This document shows, piece by piece, positions 26,859 through 41,301 of a DNA stretch of 64,000 nt. Numbering within the stretch: the first letter of the stretch is position 1; each line of letters starts with the position of its first letter. The DNA comes from Variovorax sp. PAMC 28711 (GTDB lineage: Bacteria > Pseudomonadota > Gammaproteobacteria > Burkholderiales > Burkholderiaceae_C). Where the stretch lies: assembly GCF_001577265.1 (NCBI RefSeq), contig NZ_CP014517.1, positions 310,001-374,000 of the forward strand. The letters are read 5' to 3'. The translations under genes and the position numbers were made by a program. The notes under the pieces were generated by a model. That model was given only the letters and a program-made list of their open reading frames with translations. It made no database searches and was not told where the DNA came from.

Positions 26859-27812
26859 CTACAGGTCGGCCAGCACGCGGATGTGCGCCTCGACGCTGCG
26901 CGCGAGCGCGTCGAGGTGGTAGCCGCCTTCCAGCATCGAGACGATGCGGCCCTTCGAATAGCGGCGCGCGATGTCGTGGATGCGGCTGGTGATCCAGGTG
27001 AAGTCGTTCTCGTTGAGCCCCATCTGGGCCAGGTCGTCGTCGCGGTGCGCGTCGAAACCGGCGCTCACGAAGATCATCTCGGGCTGGAACGCTTCGAGGC
27101 GCGGAATCCACATCATCTCGATGAGTTCGCGCACGTCCATGCCCTTGGTGTAGGCCGGCACAGGCAGGTTCAGCATGTTCTCGGCCGGATGGTCGGCACC
27201 GCTGTACGGATAGAACGGATGCTGGAAGAAGCCGACCATCAGCACATGCGGGTCGTTCGACAGGATGTTCTCGGTGCCGTTGCCGTGGTGCACATCGAAG
27301 TCGACCACCGCGACGCGCTTGAGCCCGTGCACTTCGACGGCATGCCGTGCCGCGATGGCGATGTTGTTCAGGAAGCAAAAGCCCATCGCCTGGTCGCGAC
27401 ACGCGTGATGCCCTGGTGGACGCACGGCGCAAAAGGCGTTTTCGAGCTGGCCCGAAATGACCGCGTCGGTCGCGGCGATGGCAGCGCCGGCGGCACGGCG
27501 CGCCGCCAGCACGGTGAACCGGTTGAGCGATGTGTCGGGGTCGACCTGCGCATAGGCCGGACCGCCGACCGACACATCAGCGATCAGGCGCTGACTGAGT
27601 TCTTCGAGGTGTTCGACATGCGCCGCAGTGTGGGCGCGCGTGATTTGCGGCAGCGTGGCGAGCGGGACATCGCAACGCTCGAGGGCGTCGCCGACGCCGG
27701 TCGCCAACAGTCGATCTTCAATGGCATCGAGGCGTTCGGGGCACTCGGGATGGCCGCGGCCCATCTCGTGCTTCCAGAAATCGCGGTGCGTGAAATAACC
27801 GGTTTTTCCCAT
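26859..27812 (-). CDS. Histone deacetylase-like amidohydrolase (acetylpolyamine/acetoin utilisation family)
   Basis: 317-residue zinc amidohydrolase. Conserved parts: GRGHPECPERLDAI, RPPGHHACRDQAMGFCFLNN with the tandem active-site His, VVDFDVHHGNGTENI with the Asp/His metal ligands, FVSAGFDAHRDD with the second metal Asp, and MLEGGYHLDALARSV with the catalytic-site loop. The bacterial substrate is probably an acetylated polyamine or a protein lysine; it cannot be fixed from sequence. Divergent from the moxR gene with a 63-bp gap. Confidence 0.92.
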   Translation of the reverse strand: MGKTGYFTHRDFWKHEMGRGHPECPERLDAIEDRLLATGVGDALERCDVPLATLPQITRAHTAAHVEHLEELSQRLIADVSVGGPAYAQVDPDTSLNRFTVLAARRAAGAAIAATDAVISGQLENAFCAVRPPGHHACRDQAMGFCFLNNIAIAARHAVEVHGLKRVAVVDFDVHHGNGTENILSNDPHVLMVGFFQHPFYPYSGADHPAENMLNLPVPAYTKGMDVRELIEMMWIPRLEAFQPEMIFVSAGFDAHRDDDLAQMGLNENDFTWITSRIHDIARRYSKGRIVSMLEGGYHLDALARSVEAHIRVLADL

Positions 27813-27875
27813 GTCTCGATGGCAGCCGAGGCCTCATGCAGCGTGGGGCTGCGAGGCTTGCGGTATGGTTTGCAT

Positions 27876-28804
<929 letters not shown>

Positions 28805-28808
<4 letters not shown>

Positions 28809-29782
28809 ATCCGCTGGCGTTCGCGCGTCGACGCCTCGACGGCTGGTTCCTGTCGCGCCGGCCGCCGAGCGACACGCTCGAACTCACGCAGCGCAACGTC
28901 TACATCGTGCCGACGCGCGCCGGCTGGATGCTGGCCGGCACGCTGCTGGTGCTGCTGATCGCATCGATCAACTACCAGCTCAACCTCGGCTACCTGCTCA
29001 CCTTCCTGCTCGCGGGGAGCGTGGCGGTCGGCATGCACGTGTGCCACGGCACCCTGCGCGGCCTGGCGCTGCACCTGATCGCGCCCGAGGCGCAGTACGC
29101 AGGCGCCGCAGCGGTCTTCCGGGTCGTGCTTCACAACGCGCGGCGCTCGGTTCGCTACGGCATCGGCATGGCGGTGCGCGGCAGCGGCCAGTGGGCCTGG
29201 AGCGACGTGCCGGCGGGCGGCAGCGAGACGGTGGAGATCGCGTTCCAGCCGCCGCGCCGCGGTGTCTATCCGGTGCCGCCGCTCACTGCCGAGACGCGGT
29301 TTCCGCTCGGCACCTTTCGCGTGTGGTGCGTCTGGAGGCCGGCGGCGCAGATGCTGGTCTACCCGGCGCCCGAGCTGCATCCACCGGCCCTGCCGCCCGG
29401 CGAACCGCTGTCGGGCCAGTCCGCCGCGGCTGCGCTGATGCGCACCCAGGCCGCGGGCGAATACGACGGCGTGCGGCCCTACCGCCGCGGCGATCCGCTC
29501 AAGCTGGTGGTCTGGAAGAAAGCGGCGCGCGCGCAAGCCGCCGGCTCCGACGACCTGGCGAGCCGCGACACCCAGCAGACGCAACACGAACAACTCTGGC
29601 TCGATGCGCAAGCCGCCGCCCTGCCCGACCTGGAGGCGCGCCTGTCCCGCCTGTGCGCCTGGGTGTTGATGGCGGACCGCCTCGGCGTCGACTACGGGCT
29701 GCGCGTCCCCGGCCGCACGCTGAAACCCTCGCAAGGCGAAGCGCACAAGCGCGCGTGTCTCGAGGTGCTGGCGACATGCTGA
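28805..29782 (+). CDS. DUF58-domain protein of the MoxR operon
   Basis: 325-residue membrane-anchored protein. GTG start inside the moxR stop (GTGA). Two hydrophobic helices (WMLAGTLLVLLIASINY and NLGYLLTFLLAGSVAVGMHV) lie near residues 40-80. A beta-rich part follows, then the DUF58 hallmark GEYDGVRPYRRGDPLKLVVW near residues 218-237. The function is not firmly known; family members interact with MoxR ATPases. Overlaps the next gene by seven bases. Confidence 0.88.
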
Positions 29783-31794
29783 ACCCTGCCAACCGACCGC
29801 TCGGCCGCCTGGCCAGCCTGCCGCGCGACGCGCGCGACACGCTGTTTCTGCTCGGCGTGATCGCGCTCATCGTGCTGCCCCAAGTCGGCAACCTGCCCTG
29901 GTGGTGCACGGCGCTGACCGCTGCGGTGTTGGGGTGGCGCGGCGCGCTCGCGGTCCGGGCCCGCCCGCTGCCGGGCCGCTGGTGGCGCGCCGCGTTGTTG
30001 ATCGTCACCGTGGCGGCCACTTTCGCCACGCACCGCACGCTGCTCGGCCGCGATGCCGGCGTCACGCTCGTCGTCGTGCTGCTCGCGCTCAAGACGCTGG
30101 AGCTGCGCGCCCGGCGCGATGCGTTCGTGATCTTCTTTCTGGGCTTCTTCGCGATGCTCACGAACTTCTTCTATTCGCAGTCGCTCACGACGGCGTTCAT
30201 CATGCTGCTCGCGCTGCTCGGCCTGCTGACGGCGCTGGTCAACGCGCACATGCCGGTCGGCCGGCCGCCGCTCGCGCAGGCGGCGCGCACAGCCTGCGGC
30301 ATGGCGCTGCTCGGCGCGCCGATCATGCTGGTGCTGTTCCTGTTGTTTCCGCGGCTCGCGCCGTTGTGGGGCACGCCCGGCGACGCCATGACCGGACGCA
30401 GCGGCCTGTCGAACACCATGCGCGTCGGCACCATCGCGCGGCTCGCGCTGGACGACACCATCGCCGCACGCGTCAAGTTCGAAGGCACACCGCCAGCCCA
30501 GCGCGACATGTACTTTCGGGGTCCGGTGCTCGCGCAATTCGACGGCCGCGAATGGACGGCCCTGCCGTCGTGGTCGCGCGGCACCCGCACATCGAACCTG
30601 CGCGTGCAGGGCGAGCCGGTGCGCTACGAGGTGACGCTCGAGCCGAGCAATCGGCCCTGGCTTCTCGCACTCGACGCGGCGAAGGAACGTCCGGCCGGAC
30701 CCGGCCTCGAAGTGAGCGGCACGCCGGACCTGCAATGGTTTTCGACCCGCATCCTCAACGATTTGACGCGCTACCGTGCCGAGAGCTACACGCGGTTCCT
30801 GAGCGGCCCGGTGCGGCGTGACGCGACGCTGGACGCCAACCTCGCGCTGCCGCGCAACTCGAACCCGCGAACGGTCGCGCTGGCGGCCGAAATGCGCGCC
30901 GACCCGGCGCTCGCCGGCGCCACCACGCAAGGCTTTGTGCGCGCCGTGCAGGAGCGCCTGCGCACCGGCGGCTACACCTACACACTCGACCCCGGCGTGT
31001 ACGGCGAGCAGACCGCCGACGAGTTCTGGTTCGATCGCAAGGAAGGCTTTTGCGAACACATCGCATCGTCTTTCGTGGTCCTCATGCGCGCGCTCGACAT
31101 CCCGGCCCGCATCGTCACCGGTTACCAGGGCGGCGAGCTCAATGGCGTCGACAACTACTGGGTGTTGCGCCAGAGCGATGCGCACGCGTGGGCCGAGGTC
31201 TGGCAGGAAGGCAGCGGCTGGGTGCGCGTCGACCCGACGGCGTCGGTCTCGCCGAACCGCATCGGCCTCTTCAATCGCCTCGCGCCGCAGCCGGGGCTGT
31301 TCGCCGGCGCCATCGGCACCTTCAGCCCGACGCTCTTGCAGGACGTGCGCGCGGCCTGGGAAGCCGTCAACAACGGCTGGAACCAGTGGGTGCTGAGCTA
31401 CACGCAGAGTCGCCAGCTCGACCTGCTGAAGAGCCTCGGCTTCGATGCGCCCAGCCTGCAAGACCTGATCACGGTGCTGGCCTGGCTCATCGTCGTCGTG
31501 AGCGTCGCTGGCGGCGGCTGGACCTTGTGGGAACGCAGCCAGCACGACCCGTGGTTGCGGCTGCTGCGCCAGGCGCGCAGCCGCTTGCAGAAGGCCGGCC
31601 TCGAGGTGCCCGAAGCGGCGCCACCGCGTCAGATGGCGCAACAGGCCCGCGCGCGTTTCGGTGCCGCCGCGCGACCCGCCGCCGAGTGGCTGATCCAGCT
31701 CGAGGCGCAGCGCTACGCCAAGACCAGCGCCGACGCGACACGCGACTTGCGCACATTGCGCGCGGCGTTCCGCCGGATCGTCTGGCCACGCTGA
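29776..31794 (+). CDS. TgpA-type membrane transglutaminase-like protein
   Basis: 672-residue protein. About six hydrophobic helices fill residues 20-190 (for example FVIFFLGFFAMLTNFFYSQS). A periplasmic transglutaminase-like domain follows with the catalytic Cys in DRKEGFCEHIASSFVVLMRA (about 425), His in SDAHAWAEVW (about 468) and Asp in VRVDPTASVS (about 485). A last membrane helix (LITVLAWLIVVVSVAGGGW) and a cytoplasmic tail close the chain. This is the DUF3488/TgpA layout, and Pseudomonas TgpA is essential for envelope integrity. Third gene of the moxR operon. Confidence 0.9.
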   Translation: MLNPANRPLGRLASLPRDARDTLFLLGVIALIVLPQVGNLPWWCTALTAAVLGWRGALAVRARPLPGRWWRAALLIVTVAATFATHRTLLGRDAGVTLVVVLLALKTLELRARRDAFVIFFLGFFAMLTNFFYSQSLTTAFIMLLALLGLLTALVNAHMPVGRPPLAQAARTACGMALLGAPIMLVLFLLFPRLAPLWGTPGDAMTGRSGLSNTMRVGTIARLALDDTIAARVKFEGTPPAQRDMYFRGPVLAQFDGREWTALPSWSRGTRTSNLRVQGEPVRYEVTLEPSNRPWLLALDAAKERPAGPGLEVSGTPDLQWFSTRILNDLTRYRAESYTRFLSGPVRRDATLDANLALPRNSNPRTVALAAEMRADPALAGATTQGFVRAVQERLRTGGYTYTLDPGVYGEQTADEFWFDRKEGFCEHIASSFVVLMRALDIPARIVTGYQGGELNGVDNYWVLRQSDAHAWAEVWQEGSGWVRVDPTASVSPNRIGLFNRLAPQPGLFAGAIGTFSPTLLQDVRAAWEAVNNGWNQWVLSYTQSRQLDLLKSLGFDAPSLQDLITVLAWLIVVVSVAGGGWTLWERSQHDPWLRLLRQARSRLQKAGLEVPEAAPPRQMAQQARARFGAAARPAAEWLIQLEAQRYAKTSADATRDLRTLRAAFRRIVWPR

Positions 31795-31825
31795 GGCGCT
31801 GCAGCGCGCGCGGCACAATCTGCGC

Positions 31826-32905
31826 ATGCGACGTTTTTCCACGAAGTTCTTCTCCGGCGCCCTCGTTGCGCTGGTCGCCTGCGCAGTTTCCACCGGTGCG
31901 GTTGCCCAAAAACCGGCAACCAAGCGGGTCACGGCCGTGCAGGGCGGCGCGCCTTACGCCACGCGTGCCGATGCGATGCAGTTCGCCGACGATGTGGCGG
32001 CACGCAACCAGCTCGATCGCGAATGGGTGCGCACCACGATCGGCAGTGCGCGTTACCTCTCAAACGTGCCCCGCCTCATGCTGCCGGCGCCCGCGGGAAC
32101 GCCGAAGAACTGGCGCGTGTATCGCAGCCGCTTCATCGACCCGGTGCGCATCGCCGCCGGCGTGCGCTTCTGGCGCGCGAACCGCGCCACGCTGGCGCGC
32201 GCCGAGGCGACCTACGGCGTGCCGCCGGAAATCATCGTCGGCATCATCGGCGTCGAGACGATCTACGGCCAGAACATGGGCAACTTCCGGGTGATCGACG
32301 CCCTCGCGACGCTGGCCTTCGATTTTCCGCAAGGCCATCCGCGCGCTGCCGAACGCCAGGCGTTTTTCCGAGGCGAGCTCGAAAGCTTCCTGAGCACCGA
32401 AAGCCGCACCTCGGCCGATCCGATGGTGCCGCTCGGCAGCTACGCCGGCGCGATGGGCATGCCGCAGTTCATGCCGAGCAGCATCGCCAAGTACGCGGTC
32501 GATTTCGACGGCGACGGCCGCATCGACCTGATCCACAGCGTGGACGACGTGATCGGCTCGGTGGGCAGCTACTTCAAGGCCTTCGGCTGGCAGCCTGGCC
32601 GGCCCGCCATCCTGCCGGTGCGCTTCGACGAGGCCCGGCTGAAAAAGGCGGTGCTGCTGGCGCCCGACATCCTGCCGACCTTCAGCGCCGACAGCTTCAC
32701 CGCCGCCGGCGGCGTGCTGGACGGCGATGCCCAGAACTACAAGGGACTGATCGCACTGATCGAGCTGCAGAACGGCGGCGAGGCACCGACCTATGTCGCC
32801 GGTACGCAGAACTTCTACGCGATCACGCGCTACAACTGGTCGAGCTACTACGCGATGTCGGTGCTCGAACTCGGCCGCGAAGTGCGCGCTGCGATGACGC
32901 GCTGA
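31826..32905 (+). CDS. mltB: Lytic murein transglycosylase B
   Basis: 359-residue peptidoglycan hydrolase that forms 1,6-anhydro-muropeptides. The leader MRRFSTKFFSGALVALVACA ends near VSTGAVAQ; the only Cys precedes the cleavage region, so a lipoprotein box is not clear. The catalytic Glu is in IIGVETIYGQNMG (about residue 143). GSYAGAMGMPQFMPSSIAKY and VDFDGDGRIDLIHSVDD are family-typical; the latter has EF-hand-like spacing. It follows the transglutaminase gene by 31 bp and may be read with it, linking the operon to the cell wall. Confidence 0.93.
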   Translation: MRRFSTKFFSGALVALVACAVSTGAVAQKPATKRVTAVQGGAPYATRADAMQFADDVAARNQLDREWVRTTIGSARYLSNVPRLMLPAPAGTPKNWRVYRSRFIDPVRIAAGVRFWRANRATLARAEATYGVPPEIIVGIIGVETIYGQNMGNFRVIDALATLAFDFPQGHPRAAERQAFFRGELESFLSTESRTSADPMVPLGSYAGAMGMPQFMPSSIAKYAVDFDGDGRIDLIHSVDDVIGSVGSYFKAFGWQPGRPAILPVRFDEARLKKAVLLAPDILPTFSADSFTAAGGVLDGDAQNYKGLIALIELQNGGEAPTYVAGTQNFYAITRYNWSSYYAMSVLELGREVRAAMTR

Positions 32906-32944
32906 GCCCGTGGATCCAGACCCGGACTTGCCGCCGGTCTGCGT

Positions 32945-33490
32945 TCAAAGCCGTGCCTGCGCCCGCACCGTCCCGGCGGCGTCGAGCACGAACGCCTCGC
33001 CCGACGCCGCATAGCGACCCGTCAGCGCGGTGATGTTCACCTGGTGCGTGACCCATACCTCGAAGCCGTTGGGCGGCAGCGCACGCAATGCTTCGCGCAG
33101 CCGCGCCGTCGCTGCGGGCGACAGCGCGGCGTCGTCGAACGTGGAATTGAGCGGTGGCCACGGCTGGACGGTGCCGAACGCGAGCCGCGCGGTTTCGCTG
33201 CAGCGGCACCATGCGCTCGACCGCACGGCCAGCGGCCGCAGCTGGCGAGCCGCGAACCATTCGCCGATGCGACGCGCCTGAACCCGGCCTTCCTCATTCA
33301 GGTTGCGCTGCGTGCTGCAGGTGTCCAGGCGAAAGCCCGCAGGGTCGCCGATGCCAGATACCGTCTGGCCATGGCGAAACACCACGGCGCAGCCGCCTGC
33401 GCGCAGTGCGCGGGCCAGGACATCGTCGTCGGCGGCCCGAGCGCCTGCCCAGGGCAGCAGCGCCAGGGCGCCCAGTTCACGTCGTCGCAT
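32945..33490 (-). CDS. Exported histidine phosphatase family protein
   Basis: 181-residue protein. Start 33490 gives a twin-arginine-like leader (MRRRELGALALLPWAGARA), favoured over a start about 100 bases upstream that would add a Phe-rich extension. The phosphohistidine motif is VVFRHGQTVSG, with a later conserved NEEGRVQARRIGEWFAAR and the second active-site His in VWVTHQVNITALTG. Members dephosphorylate sugars, Ais-type LPS groups or other small molecules; the substrate here is unknown. It is convergent with mltB. Confidence 0.85.
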   Translation of the reverse strand: MRRRELGALALLPWAGARAADDDVLARALRAGGCAVVFRHGQTVSGIGDPAGFRLDTCSTQRNLNEEGRVQARRIGEWFAARQLRPLAVRSSAWCRCSETARLAFGTVQPWPPLNSTFDDAALSPAATARLREALRALPPNGFEVWVTHQVNITALTGRYAASGEAFVLDAAGTVRAQARL

Positions 33491-33550
33491 CTGAATCACC
33501 GTAGGCCGAAAGAGAAACCGCAGGCTAGCAAAACGACGCTGCCCCTGAAA

Positions 33551-33586
33551 GAAAAAGGGCTGCTGCACCTTGCGGCACAGCAGCCC
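33551..33586 (-). terminator. Rho-independent terminator of the glycerol operon
   Basis: On the minus strand a perfect nine-base stem (GGGCTGCTG / CAGCAGCCC) around a 12-base loop is followed by TTTTTCTTT. It lies 22 bp after the corrected glpV stop and also separates glpV from the phosphatase gene. Confidence 0.88.
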
Positions 33587-33607
33587 CACGTCGCGCGGTT
33601 GCGTGAC

Positions 33608-35337
<1,730 letters not shown>

Positions 35338-35427
35338 GAGTTTGTCTCCTCGGTTGTGCTTCCCCGGTGTTGTCTGATCACGGCTCCGGGGAAGCGGAGA
35401 GCCGGATTCCTTGGATTCAACGGGCCG

Positions 35428-35736
35428 TCAGCCCTTGCGCATCACCAAAGCGAGCACGCCCATCGACAGCACGAAGCTGATCCAGATCGACGGCTCGGCC
35501 TCGAGGCTCAGCCACTCCTGGAACTTCCCCGCCAGACCGATGAACACGAGGTTGACGTAGGCCGCCGCGAGCAGGCCGATGAAGAGCCGATCGCCGCGCG
35601 TCGTCTCGATCGGCAGCCAGCCCTTGCGCAGTACCGTGGGCGACTTGAACTCCCACACGGTCATGCCGGCGAGCATCAGCGCGATGCAGGTAAAGAACAC
35701 GGCCACCGGGGTGGTCCAGACCATCCAGTCGAACAT
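35428..35736 (-). CDS. glpU: Small membrane protein of the glycerol transporter (DUF2160)
   Basis: 102-residue protein with three hydrophobic helices (VAVFFTCIALMLAGMTVWEF; FIGLLAAAYVNLVFIGLAG; SIWISFVLSMGVLALVM). This is the DUF2160 family found only beside GlpPQ-type glycerol permeases; its role is unknown. The start at 35736 shares one base with the glpQ stop (TGATG), indicating coupled translation. Confidence 0.87.
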   Translation of the reverse strand: MFDWMVWTTPVAVFFTCIALMLAGMTVWEFKSPTVLRKGWLPIETTRGDRLFIGLLAAAYVNLVFIGLAGKFQEWLSLEAEPSIWISFVLSMGVLALVMRKG

Positions 35737-36544
35737 CAAACTCTCCCCATGGCAAAGCCTTTGGCAATGTAATGGCGCACGAACCAGATGACGATCGCGC
35801 CGGGCACGATGGTCAGCACACCCGCCGCGGCGAGCGTGGCCCAGTCCATGCCCGAGGCGCTGACCGTGCGCGTCATGGTCGCGACGATCGGCTTGGCATT
35901 CACGCTGGTCAACGTGCGGGCCAGCAGCAACTCGACCCAGCTGAACATGAAGCAGAAGAAGGCCGCCACGCCGACGCCCGCCTTGATCAGCGGCAGGAAG
36001 ATCCGCACGAAAAACTTCGGGAAGCTGTAGCCGTCGATGTAGGCCGTCTCGTCGATCTCGCGCGGAATGCCGCTCATGAAGCCCTCCAGAATCCACACCG
36101 CCAGCGGCACGTTGAACAGCAGGTGGGCCAGCGCCACGCCCAGGTGCGTGTCCATGAGGCCGACGGTGCTGTAGAGCTGGAAGAACGGCAGCAGGAACAC
36201 CGCGGGCGGCGTCATGCGGTTGGTCAGCAGCCAGAAGAAGACGTGCTTGTCGCCCAGGAACGAATAGCGCGAGAAGGCATAGGCCGCGGGCAGCGCCACC
36301 GCGAGCGAGATCACGGTGTTGATGCCCACGTAGATCAGGCTGTTGATGTAGCCCGAGTACCAGCTCTCGTCGGTGAAGATGCGGACGTAGTTGGCCCAGG
36401 TGAAGTGCTGCGGAAAGAACGAGAAGCTCGAGAGAATTTCCTCGTTCGTCTTGAAGCTCATGTTGATCATCCAGTAGATGGGCAACAGGGCGAACACGAT
36501 GTACAGCAGCAGGAAGATGCTGCGCTTGTGGAAGCGTTTTTCGT

Positions 36545-36548
<4 letters not shown>
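35736..36548 (-). CDS. glpQ: Glycerol ABC transporter permease GlpQ
   Basis: 270-residue binding-protein-dependent permease with about six membrane helices. It starts MNEKRFHKRSIFLLLYIVFA after a strong GGAGGTGGAG ribosome site. The EAA-type cytoplasmic loop reads DETAYIDGYSFPKFFVRIFL with the conserved Gly, which contacts the ATPase. An upstream in-frame start is possible but would ignore the ATGA overlap with glpP (36545-36548). Not to be confused with the glycerophosphodiesterase also called GlpQ. Confidence 0.9.
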
Positions 36549-37431
<883 letters not shown>

Positions 37432-37435
<4 letters not shown>

Positions 37436-38502
37436 GCCACCAGCTCCTCGTCACGGTAGTAGCAGGTGTGGGCGTCCAGCACCTTGAGCCAGACGGTGTC
37501 GCCCACCGCAGGTGGCAACAGGTCGGAATGCAGCCGCGCCTTGAGTGGCGTGTCGTTTGCGATGGCACTCAACATCGTATGGGTGCCGACGTCCTGCACC
37601 TGCGTCACGGTGGCGGGCACCGCGCCGACGGCATGAGCGTCGGCCAGGCGCAGGTATTCGGGGCGGATGCCGAGCTTGAGCGCGCCGTCGGGCAAAGCGC
37701 GCAGCCCGGTGAGCTGCGTGCCCGCTATATCGAGCATGCCGCCAGTGCTGTGCGCCGGAAGGAAGTTCATGCCCGGCGAACCGATGAAATGGCCGACGAA
37801 GGTGTGGGCCGGCCGCTCGAACAACGCCTCGGCGCTGCCGACCTGCACCGCCTTGCCGCGCGTCATCACCACCACTTCCTCGGCGAAGGTCAGCGCCTCC
37901 ACCTGGTCGTGCGTGACGTAGATCAGCGTGAGCTTGAGCTCGCGGTGGATCTGCTTGAGCTTGCGGCGCAGCTGCCACTTGAGGTGCGGGTCGATCACGG
38001 TCAGCGGCTCGTCGAAGAGCACGGCCGACACGTCGCTGCGCACTAGGCCGCGGCCCAGCGAGATCTTCTGCTTCGCGTCGGCGGCCAGGCCGGCTGCGCG
38101 CTGGTCGAGCTGCGCACTCATGTCGAGCATCTCGGCGATTTCGCCGACGCGCTTCTTGATCTGGTCGGCCGGCACCTTGCGGTTGCGCAGCGGGAAGGCC
38201 AGGTTCTCGGCCACCGTCATGGTGTCGTAGATCACGGGGAACTGAAACACCTGCGCGATGTTGCGTTCCTGCGGGCTGGCCTTCGTGACATCGCGCCCGT
38301 CGAAGGTGACGCTGCCGTGCGATGGCACGAGCAGGCCCGAGATGATGTTGAGCATGGTCGTCTTGCCGCAGCCCGAGGGACCGAGCAGGGCATAGGCTCC
38401 GCCGTCACGGAAGCTCATCTTGAGGGGCAGCAGCGCATAGTCGCTGTCCTGCTGCGGGTTGACACGGTAGGCGTGCGCGAGGTCGAGGTCGATGCGTGCC
38501 AT
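37432..38502 (-). CDS. glpT: Glycerol ABC transporter ATPase GlpT
   Basis: 356-residue ATPase. Walker A is GPSGCGKTTMLNIISG, the Q-loop region VFQFPVIYDTM, Walker B VLFDEPLTVIDPH and H-loop YVTHDQVEAL. The ABC signature that should read LSGGQ is replaced by AADAKQKISLGRGLV, so its ATP site pairs asymmetrically with that of GlpS. A C-terminal TOBE-like domain follows (residues about 240-356). This T is an ABC subunit, not the glycerol-3-phosphate permease. Start 38502 lies just one base after the glpS stop (38504-38506). Confidence 0.9.
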
Positions 38503-38503
38503 G

Positions 38504-39577
<1,074 letters not shown>

Positions 39578-39586
39578 CCGTGTTCC

Positions 39587-41203
39587 TCAGTGTTGGGGGT
39601 GCACCTGCAGCCAGGCGTCGACCGCAGCGCGCTGTTCCGACGTGTAGTGCAGGCCGAGCTTGGACCGGCGCCAAAGCGCGTCGTCGCCGGTCTGCACCCA
39701 TTCGCGCGCCTGCATGAAGCGCAGCTCGCGCTCGTGCAGGCCGGGCGCCACGGCGGCACCCATGTCGTCCATCGCGGTGGCATCGCCGATCAGTTCTTCG
39801 ATGCGTGCACCGTAGGCGCGGGCCAGCCGGCGTGCCAGCTTCGCGTCGAGCCAGGGGTAGCGGGCCTGCACGGCGGCCACGAAACGCTCGAACTCGGCAT
39901 CGGGCCGCGCGCCCTTGACATGCGGGCCGATCCAGGCGGACAGGTCGCCGCCGGCGAGAAAGGCGCCGTCGGTCCAGGCCGGGCGTTGTGCGCGGTCTTG
40001 CCCCAGCATCTGGCCGACCTCATCGGCCGCGTCTTCGGCCAGCTTGCGAAAGGTGGTGATCTTGCCGCCCCACACCGACAGCAGCGGCGCACCGGCGGTG
40101 TTGGATTCGAGCAGGTAGTCGCGCGTGACGGCCGACGGATCGCCGGATGCATCGTCGAGCAGCGGGCGCACGCCCGAATAGGTCCACACCACGTCGGCCG
40201 GCGTCAGGGGCTTCTCGAAATAGCGGCTCACCTGTTCGCACAGATAGACGATCTCGTCGTTGCCGATCTTCGCGGCGCCCGGGTCGTCGCCCTGCAGTTC
40301 GATGTCGGTGGTGCCGATCAGCGTGAAGTCGTCCTGGTAGGGGATCGCGAAGATGATCCGCTTGTCCGGGCTCTGGAAGATGTAGGCATGGTCGTGCTCG
40401 AACAGCCGCTTGACCACGAGATGACTGCCCTTGACCAGCCGCAGGCTCTTGGTGGCCATCGACTCGCCATGCGCCGAGTGCGCGACGCCGCGCAGAAAGG
40501 ATTCGGCCCATGGGCCCGCGGCGTTCACCACGGCGCGGGCGCGCACGGTGCGCGTGCCGCCCGGGCCTTCGAGCGTCGCGGTCCAGCCCTCGGCCGCGCG
40601 CTGTGCGCTCGTGCAGCGGGTGCGCGTGAGCACCTCGGCGCCGCGCGCGCGCGCATCGATGGCGGTGAGCAGCACCAGCCGTGCATCGTCGACCCAGCCG
40701 TCGGAGTAGACGAAGCCGCGCTTGAACAGCGGCTTGAGCGGCTTGCCTGCTACATGCGTGCGCAGGTCAATGCCACGCGAACCTGGAAGCACTTCGCGCT
40801 TGGCCAGATGGTCATAGAGGAACAGACCGATGCGAATCATCCAGGCCGGCCGCGTCGACGGGTCGTGCGGCATCACGAAGCGCAGCGGCCACATGATGTG
40901 CGGCGCGCTCTTGAGCAGCACCTCGCGCTCTTGCAGCGCCTTGCGCACGAGCGCGAATTCGTAGTATTCGAGGTAGCGCAGGCCGCCGTGGATCAGCTTG
41001 GTGGATGACGATGAGGTGTGCGAGGCGAGATCGTCCTTCTCGCACAGCATGACGCGCCAGCCGCGGCCCGCCAGGTCGCGTGCGATGCCGCAGCCGTTGA
41101 TGCCGCCGCCGATGATGAGCACATCGCAATCGGTGGCATCGGCAGGTGGCGAGGGAGAAACAGCGTTCACGGCGGGCGATTCAGGTTTTTCGTATTGATT
41201 CAT
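39587..41203 (-). CDS. glpD: Aerobic glycerol-3-phosphate dehydrogenase
   Basis: 538-residue FAD enzyme of the inner membrane that oxidises glycerol-3-phosphate to dihydroxyacetone phosphate and passes electrons to quinone. FAD motif IIGGGINGCGIARDLAGRG at residues about 30-48. STKLIHGGLRYLEYYEFALV, VVNAAGPWAESFLRG and YSGVRPLLDDASGDPSAVTR are GlpD-typical. The first about 28 residues are a Pro/Ser/Ala extension. First gene of the glp operon, with an AAGGA ribosome site. Divergent from glpR, so repressed by GlpR. Confidence 0.95.
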   Translation of the reverse strand: MNQYEKPESPAVNAVSPSPPADATDCDVLIIGGGINGCGIARDLAGRGWRVMLCEKDDLASHTSSSSTKLIHGGLRYLEYYEFALVRKALQEREVLLKSAPHIMWPLRFVMPHDPSTRPAWMIRIGLFLYDHLAKREVLPGSRGIDLRTHVAGKPLKPLFKRGFVYSDGWVDDARLVLLTAIDARARGAEVLTRTRCTSAQRAAEGWTATLEGPGGTRTVRARAVVNAAGPWAESFLRGVAHSAHGESMATKSLRLVKGSHLVVKRLFEHDHAYIFQSPDKRIIFAIPYQDDFTLIGTTDIELQGDDPGAAKIGNDEIVYLCEQVSRYFEKPLTPADVVWTYSGVRPLLDDASGDPSAVTRDYLLESNTAGAPLLSVWGGKITTFRKLAEDAADEVGQMLGQDRAQRPAWTDGAFLAGGDLSAWIGPHVKGARPDAEFERFVAAVQARYPWLDAKLARRLARAYGARIEELIGDATAMDDMGAAVAPGLHERELRFMQAREWVQTGDDALWRRSKLGLHYTSEQRAAVDAWLQVHPQH

Positions 41204-41251
41204 TTTGGTTCCTTGTTGCGCGATATTTCTGGTGGTTTACCCTCAACAAGA

Positions 41252-41267
41252 TTCGTTTTCTTTCGTT
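41252..41267. promoter_or_regulatory. Candidate GlpR operator between glpD and glpR
   Basis: Two TTCGTT direct repeats spaced ten bases apart (41252 and 41262), one helical turn, inside the 98-bp glpD-glpR gap. E. coli GlpR sites contain TTCG cores, so this is a reasonable but unproven operator for both transcripts. Confidence 0.45.
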
Positions 41268-41301
41268 CTAGAGTACCAACTCCCGAGAGTGCCCGTTCGC
41301 C

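Noticed and set aside
32906..32944. Bidirectional terminator between mltB and the phosphatase gene
   Set aside because: Only a weak imperfect stem (AGACC / GGTCT) without a T-tract.
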